The translations under genes were made by a program, and so were the position numbers. Below the pieces are notes generated by a model. That model saw only the letters and a program-made list of their open reading frames with translations. It searched no databases and had not been told where the DNA came from. A stretch of DNA of 64,000 nt from Actinopolyspora lacussalsi (GTDB taxonomy: Bacteria; Actinomycetota; Actinomycetes; Mycobacteriales; Pseudonocardiaceae). This document shows positions 60,316-64,000 of the stretch, piece by piece (position 1 is the first letter of the stretch; each line of letters begins with the position of its first letter). Location of the stretch: positions 3,179,501-3,243,500 of the forward strand of contig JAURUC010000001.1 in assembly GCA_030803735.1 (NCBI GenBank), written 5' to 3'.

Positions 60316-60726
60316 TCACTTCTCCGGAGCCCGCCCCTCGGGATCGGCGATGCGCAGCAACGGGAGCCACCACGAGAGATCGGCTCGGGATCCGGAGGCG
60401 ACGATCAACTCCTGACGGATCGCTCGGTCCCAGCCGAGTTTTCCCGTGGCGAGGGACAGCCAGGTGTGCGGATCGGTCTCGACGACGTTGGGCGGTGTCC
60501 CCCTGGTGTGCCGCGGACCGGAGACGCACTGCACTGCCGAGAAAGGAGGCACCCGGACCTCCACCGTGTGCCCGGGGGCCAGCTGTTCGAGGGTGCGCAG
60601 GCTCAGCCGCACCGCCCGGGCCAGTTCGCTTCGCCCGGGGCGCGGCGCTCGGTCGTCCAGCCACGGCAGCGTGGCGGCCACGGCGGTACGCAGCTCAGCG
60701 GGATCGACGTCTCGTCGGGCCGGCAT
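60316..60726 (-). CDS. SCP-like (sterol-carrier-fold) protein
   Basis: A 136-residue protein that matches the bacterial sterol-carrier-orthologue pattern (RSELARAVRLSLRTLEQLAPG, VEVRVPPFSAVQCV, PNVVETDPHTWLSLATG). It lies directly before purF in many actinobacteria. Ligand unknown. TAGGCT lies seven bases before ATG 60726, again pointing to a leaderless transcript. Confidence 0.85.
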   Translation of the reverse strand: MPARRDVDPAELRTAVAATLPWLDDRAPRPGRSELARAVRLSLRTLEQLAPGHTVEVRVPPFSAVQCVSGPRHTRGTPPNVVETDPHTWLSLATGKLGWDRAIRQELIVASGSRADLSWWLPLLRIADPEGRAPEK

Positions 60727-60815
60727 GTCCGGCAGCCTACGAGCCCGCCGGGAGCGGCACGACACCGGCCGCCGACCGAGCGCCCCTCGACGCCTCGGAC
60801 ACGAAACGGCCCGGA

Positions 60816-61604
60816 TCAGAGCCAGCCCAGCTTCACCGCCCGAACTCCGGCCTGGAACCGGGTCTCCACTCCCAGCCTGGTGACGAGCTCGCGCACCCTG
60901 CGATGGGCCGTGCGGGAACTGAATCCCATCAGCCTTCCGATGGCGTCGTCGGTGGCTCCCGAGGCCAGCAGCGACAGGATCCAGCGCTCCTCGTCGGTGG
61001 GGACGTCCGGTTCGGCGGACGCCACGGACTCCCGCAGCGGAGCCGCCGGTCGCCACAGGTCGTCGAAGACGCGGATCAGGGCGGTGAGCATCGCCGAATC
61101 GCGCAGCAGCACCGCGCTCTCCAGCTCGTCGGGCCCACCTGTCAGCGGCAGCAGCCCGAACTCGTCGTCGACGATCAGCAGTTTCGTGGGGGCGAATTGC
61201 ACCACCCGCGCCTGCTCGCCCCGGTGCATCATGCGGGTGGTCGTGTCGAGCTGCGGTGGACGGGCCAACGCGGCACGGTCGTAGAGCACTCGGTACTCGA
61301 CGCCCTCGGCGAGTTTGTGGCACTCCAGGGTGTCCAGCGGTTCGGTGGCGGCGTAGGGCGGTTTGACCACGCCACGCACGAGACTGTTCGCACCACGCTG
61401 CAGGCGGTGTGCGGTGCTGCCGATCCGCTCGGCACCGTGTACGACCCGTAGTACGCCGGCCGCTCCCACGGTCGAGCGGCTCACGGATTCCACGGTTTTC
61501 CGCGCTCTGGTGTGCGCGTCGTGTCCGGCCGCGGTGCTGTTCACGGTCGGGTTCCGGGGTGTCGGATCCGCGGGTCGCGGCATTCCGGCTTGGATACTCG
61601 GCAC
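60816..61604 (-). CDS. LuxR-type HTH regulator
   Basis: A 262-residue regulator. The N-terminal about 190 residues hold no receiver domain but a phospholipase-D/TrmB-like sensory region (RMMHRGEQARVVQFAPTKLL, IVDDEFGLLPL). The C-terminal LuxR-type HTH reads LLASGATDDAIGRLMGFSSR followed by RRVRELVTRLGVETRFQAG. GTG 61604 follows GAGAGGGG. Targets not apparent. Confidence 0.82.
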   Translation of the reverse strand: MPSIQAGMPRPADPTPRNPTVNSTAAGHDAHTRARKTVESVSRSTVGAAGVLRVVHGAERIGSTAHRLQRGANSLVRGVVKPPYAATEPLDTLECHKLAEGVEYRVLYDRAALARPPQLDTTTRMMHRGEQARVVQFAPTKLLIVDDEFGLLPLTGGPDELESAVLLRDSAMLTALIRVFDDLWRPAAPLRESVASAEPDVPTDEERWILSLLASGATDDAIGRLMGFSSRTAHRRVRELVTRLGVETRFQAGVRAVKLGWL

Positions 61605-62078
61605 GATTACCCCTCTCAGTGGGTGCCCGGCCAGGAGCGGACCGTTGTCCTCTCCTGCGCGGCAAAGTATCCGAGCCGAACATGTCGCGGAACCCACTTT
61701 AGGGGGAGCCCAACCAGCCGTAGGGCTTAGAACGAACGACGGACTCAAGCATTCCGAAGTGCGAACACGAAGATCGAATCATTACGGAGAAATCGGACAG
61801 GACGGATTTTTCACCCATCCCGGGGAGACAAGCGTGGGCCAGGACAAGTGCTCTCCGTAACCGGACCGAAAAACATCTTAACGCGATTCTCCGACTCTCG
61901 CGGGAAATCGAATCACTTCGGTCGGGCGCGGCGGGTCTCCCGCGCTCTCGCCGGGGCTCACCCGACGTGGCGTGACTCGCCACTCGTGCCGGGCCGCCCG
62001 AAGCGAGAGCCGGCGGAAGATTCCGCGACGGCACCACCCGCGTGACGCACGGGCGGGCGAACTCCTACTGGCGACCTC
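61605..62078. other. 474-bp non-coding gap
   Basis: Holds repeat copy F (61931-62030) and A+T-richer DNA near 61730-61800 that likely contains the promoter of the LuxR-type gene. No gene supported. Confidence 0.5.
61931..62030. repeat. Dispersed palindromic repeat, copy F (degenerate)
   Basis: The large hairpin with more mismatches: GCGGGTCTCCCGCGCTCTCG at the left end, ACCCGACGTGGCGTGACTCG near the centre and GAAGCGAGAGCCGGCGGAAG on the right. A degenerate short palindrome may precede it (CTCTCGCGGGAAATCG at about 61895). Older or diverged member. Confidence 0.65.
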
Positions 62079-62519
62079 CTACTGGGGGGCCGCCGCCCAA
62101 CGCCGCAACCGGGTGCGGACGGCCCGCACCTGGCGACCCTCCATCGCGGTGGAGCGTCGTGGCGTCTCCTCGAAGGGCAGCACCGGTTCCGGCGTGTTCA
62201 CTCCGTAGCGCATCCCGTAGTGCGCGTACAGCTTCGTTTCCTGCTCCGGTTCCAGATCGCCGTCCTCGAGTGCGACGCGCGGCGCTCGCCGAACCGTTTC
62301 CCGATCGACGGCCACGGTGAGCGTGTCACCGTCGAACGCGGCACCGGCCAGCGGAACGAAACTCTCATTGGTGCCGAACAACCCGGTCTGCACCGTTATC
62401 CAAGCGGGCTGCTCGGTGCCATCATCCACGAACATCCGGCCGACGACGCCGATCCGGCTACCGCGGGGATCGAACGCCTCACAACCGGTCAACCGCAACG
62501 CCTCTCGTTGTCCGATCAA
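62079..62519 (-). CDS. PRC-barrel domain protein
   Basis: A 146-residue protein whose first 75 residues are a PRC-barrel (GCEAFDPRGSRIGVVGRMFV, ITVQTGLFGTNESFVPL). A basic-acidic C-terminal part follows (EDGDLEPEQETKLYAHYGMR). The PRC fold binds RNA, proteins or metals; role unknown, often stress-linked. TTG 62519 lies nine bases after GGAGG. Confidence 0.8.
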   Translation of the reverse strand: MIGQREALRLTGCEAFDPRGSRIGVVGRMFVDDGTEQPAWITVQTGLFGTNESFVPLAGAAFDGDTLTVAVDRETVRRAPRVALEDGDLEPEQETKLYAHYGMRYGVNTPEPVLPFEETPRRSTAMEGRQVRAVRTRLRRWAAAPQ

Positions 62520-62750
62520 GAGCAACCACCTCCCACCCACCTGCTCGCCCCGACACGAGCATCGACTGTTTAGTCTGCACGCCTACCCCCGCACGAAGCA
62601 TCCCGATCATCCGTGCGGCACAGAGCCGTTGTCATATCGAAACCACGCGTCGGACCGGACCGAGACCCCCGGGCCCGACGACCGGGGCGCATACTGCCGT
62701 GCGGGATCCGTTCGAACCGACCACCGCATCCGAAAGGGCCGTGAACCGAA

Positions 62751-63326
62751 ATGGCAGCCGACGAATCGCTACCCCCCTACGCGCCACAGATCACCGAGGA
62801 GATGCGGGAACAGGCGAAACAGACCCCCAACAGCTGGCTCTACATCGTGGACCCGGCCTACGAGGCCTCCGGTGAGAACGTTCCGCCCGAAGGTGTGGTC
62901 GGCGCGTTCCGGATCGACGAGTCCGGCGAGATCGACGAGCGGTTCCACCCCAACGACGAGTACGAACCGGGCACCAGCACGTTCGAACCCAGCAACGAGC
63001 TGGAACGGGTGCTGCAGCTGATCGCCACCGGCCACGCCTCGGAGTCCGAGTTACCGGCCGCCGTACTGGCGGGGGAGCTGCTGCTCTACGCCGAGGAGGA
63101 CGACGAGGACGCGCTCTACGAGGCGGAGCTGGACGACGGGAGCAGGCTCGTGCCCGCCTGCACCTCCGTGAACCGGGTTCCGGAGGACTGGCCGAGCTAC
63201 CGCACCGTCGCGGGTGCGCGGTTGCCCGAGCTGCTCGACGGACTGGATCTGGGGCTGAACCTGGACGACCCGGTGCGCGCGGTGATTCCCCACGACATGC
63301 TGACTCAGTCGCCCGCCTCGGATTGA
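62751..63326 (+). CDS. SseB-like / type VII secretion-associated-like protein
   Basis: A 191-residue acidic protein. The N-terminal part (NSWLYIVDPAYEASGENVPP, EGVVGAFRIDESG) resembles proteins labelled type VII secretion-associated. The C-terminal part is an SseB-like domain (VPACTSVNRVPEDWPSYRTV). No ESX genes are in the window, so the secretion link is doubtful. ATG 62751 has GAAAGGG upstream. Confidence 0.68.
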   Translation: MAADESLPPYAPQITEEMREQAKQTPNSWLYIVDPAYEASGENVPPEGVVGAFRIDESGEIDERFHPNDEYEPGTSTFEPSNELERVLQLIATGHASESELPAAVLAGELLLYAEEDDEDALYEAELDDGSRLVPACTSVNRVPEDWPSYRTVAGARLPELLDGLDLGLNLDDPVRAVIPHDMLTQSPASD

Positions 63327-63498
63327 GCCGATCCGCCTCGGCGGCCCGTCTTCCCGGGGGGTGTCTGCCCAGAGGATCACCTGCACAGGGAGCCTCGCCA
63401 CGATCGGGCGAGACGACCACATCGGCACCCGGCCGGGATGAGCACGTGTCCCGCGCCACAACCGGGGAGTCGTGACCGACGCGGTTAGCCTCGAAACC

Positions 63499-64000
63499 GT
63501 GAGTGAGGATCAACGACGCGGCGGTCCCGGACCGATCGAGCACTACGCGCTGCTGTCCGACCTGCGTACCGCCGCCCTGGTGGGCAGGGACGGCTCGATC
63601 GACTGGCTCTGCCTGCCCAGGTTCGACTCCCCGTCCTGCTTCACCCGGCTGTTGGGCGACGACCACCACGGTCACTGGCGGATCGCACCGACCGGCACCG
63701 TGCGGCGGGTGGAGCGGCGCTACCGGGACAACTCGCTGGTGCTGGAAACGGACTTCCACACCGACACCGGCGTGGTGCGACTGATCGACAGCATGCCCCC
63801 GCACGAGAAGAACCACAACGACGAGCCGTGCGTGGTGCGGACCGTCGAGGGGATCTCCGGCGAGGTGGAGATCGGAATTCGCTGGGTGGTGCGGTTCGCC
63901 TACGGCCACTCGATGCCGTGGGTCCGCACCATCCGCGAGCGGGAACCGGTACCGGACGAGTACCTGTTCGCGCTCGCCGGGCCGCACACCGTGGTGCTGC
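63499..64000 (+). CDS. GH15-family glycosidase (partial, C-terminal part outside window)
   Basis: The first 167 codons of a trehalase/glucoamylase-like GH15 enzyme: IEHYALLSDLRTAALVGRDG, then SIDWLCLPRFDSPSCFTRLL and RRVERRYRDNSLVLETDF. In mycobacteria such a protein acts as trehalase. Full length should be about 600-670. GTG 63499 is chosen for the TAGCCT box seven bases upstream; GTG 63472 is an in-frame alternative. Confidence 0.85.
   Translation, partial: MSEDQRRGGPGPIEHYALLSDLRTAALVGRDGSIDWLCLPRFDSPSCFTRLLGDDHHGHWRIAPTGTVRRVERRYRDNSLVLETDFHTDTGVVRLIDSMPPHEKNHNDEPCVVRTVEGISGEVEIGIRWVVRFAYGHSMPWVRTIREREPVPDEYLFALAGPHTVVL

Noticed and set aside
58355..60664. A 769-codon open frame overlapping purF and neighbours on the same strand
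   Set aside because: It is a frame shadow of purF (and the SCP gene) caused by high GC; its product is Arg/Gly-rich, without motifs.

Overview
The window is high-GC actinobacterial chromosome. GTG and TTG starts are frequent, mycothiol biosynthesis (mshD) and an orphan GlnR are present, and gene order from about 27.3 to 60.7 kb follows the mycobacterial block that runs from a dihydrouridine synthase and LCP protein through phoU, pst, mshD, glnR, lmeA, thiX, cysA2, sseC, nitrobindin and pabC to DUF3073, purM, purF and an SCP-like gene. An RsiG-type c-di-GMP anti-sigma factor, DUF5753 regulators and many APC permeases point to a filamentous relative (Pseudonocardiales, Actinopolyspora or Saccharopolyspora-like). 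This placement is inferred from recalled family knowledge, not from a search.

Layout. 0-4.6 kb: phenylacetate catabolism (paaZ, partial, divergent from paaI-paaK-paaR) with two PaaR-type operators between. 4.6-9.9 kb: a tandem pair of near-identical APC permeases and a lipid kinase. 10-19.4 kb: PIG-L deacetylase, FAD dehydrogenase, an MctP-like SSS transporter with its DUF3311 partner, a dipeptidase, a GNAT enzyme and PutP. 19.4-22 kb: a VOC-gene remnant and a divergent HD protein/GlxA-type regulator pair. 22-25.57 kb: an apparent remnant of an integrated element ending at tRNA-Lys(UUU), with a truncated tyrosine recombinase, an HD nucleotidase-like gene, a cytidine-deaminase-like gene and a winged-helix-like gene. 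25.6-35.5 kb: EamA exporter, secreted SOD-like protein, Dus, lipoprotein, diguanylate cyclase, giant LCP protein, PhoU and a DUF5753 regulator. 35.7-43.4 kb: pstSCAB, mshD, an APC permease and glnR. 43.7-47 kb: lmeA-thiX and a sulfur-transfer operon headed by a leader peptide that looks cysteine-sensing. 47-56.5 kb: methyltransferase, nitrobindin, pabC, Fur, YgfZ, an odd BKACE homologue, RsiG, asparaginase and DUF3073. 56.7-62.5 kb: DUF4396 under a CsoR-like operator, purM, purF, SCP-like protein, LuxR-type regulator and PRC-barrel protein. 62.7-64 kb: an SseB-like protein and a partial GH15 enzyme.

The most unusual non-coding feature is a dispersed family of about 100-bp imperfect palindromes (six copies), often paired with an 18-bp palindrome (eight copies in total, four of them without the large hairpin). 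All lie between genes, in convergent, divergent and within-operon gaps. A second recurring pattern is a TAnnnT box 6-8 nt before a start codon, which suggests many leaderless transcripts. No CRISPR array, rRNA operon or intact prophage is visible.
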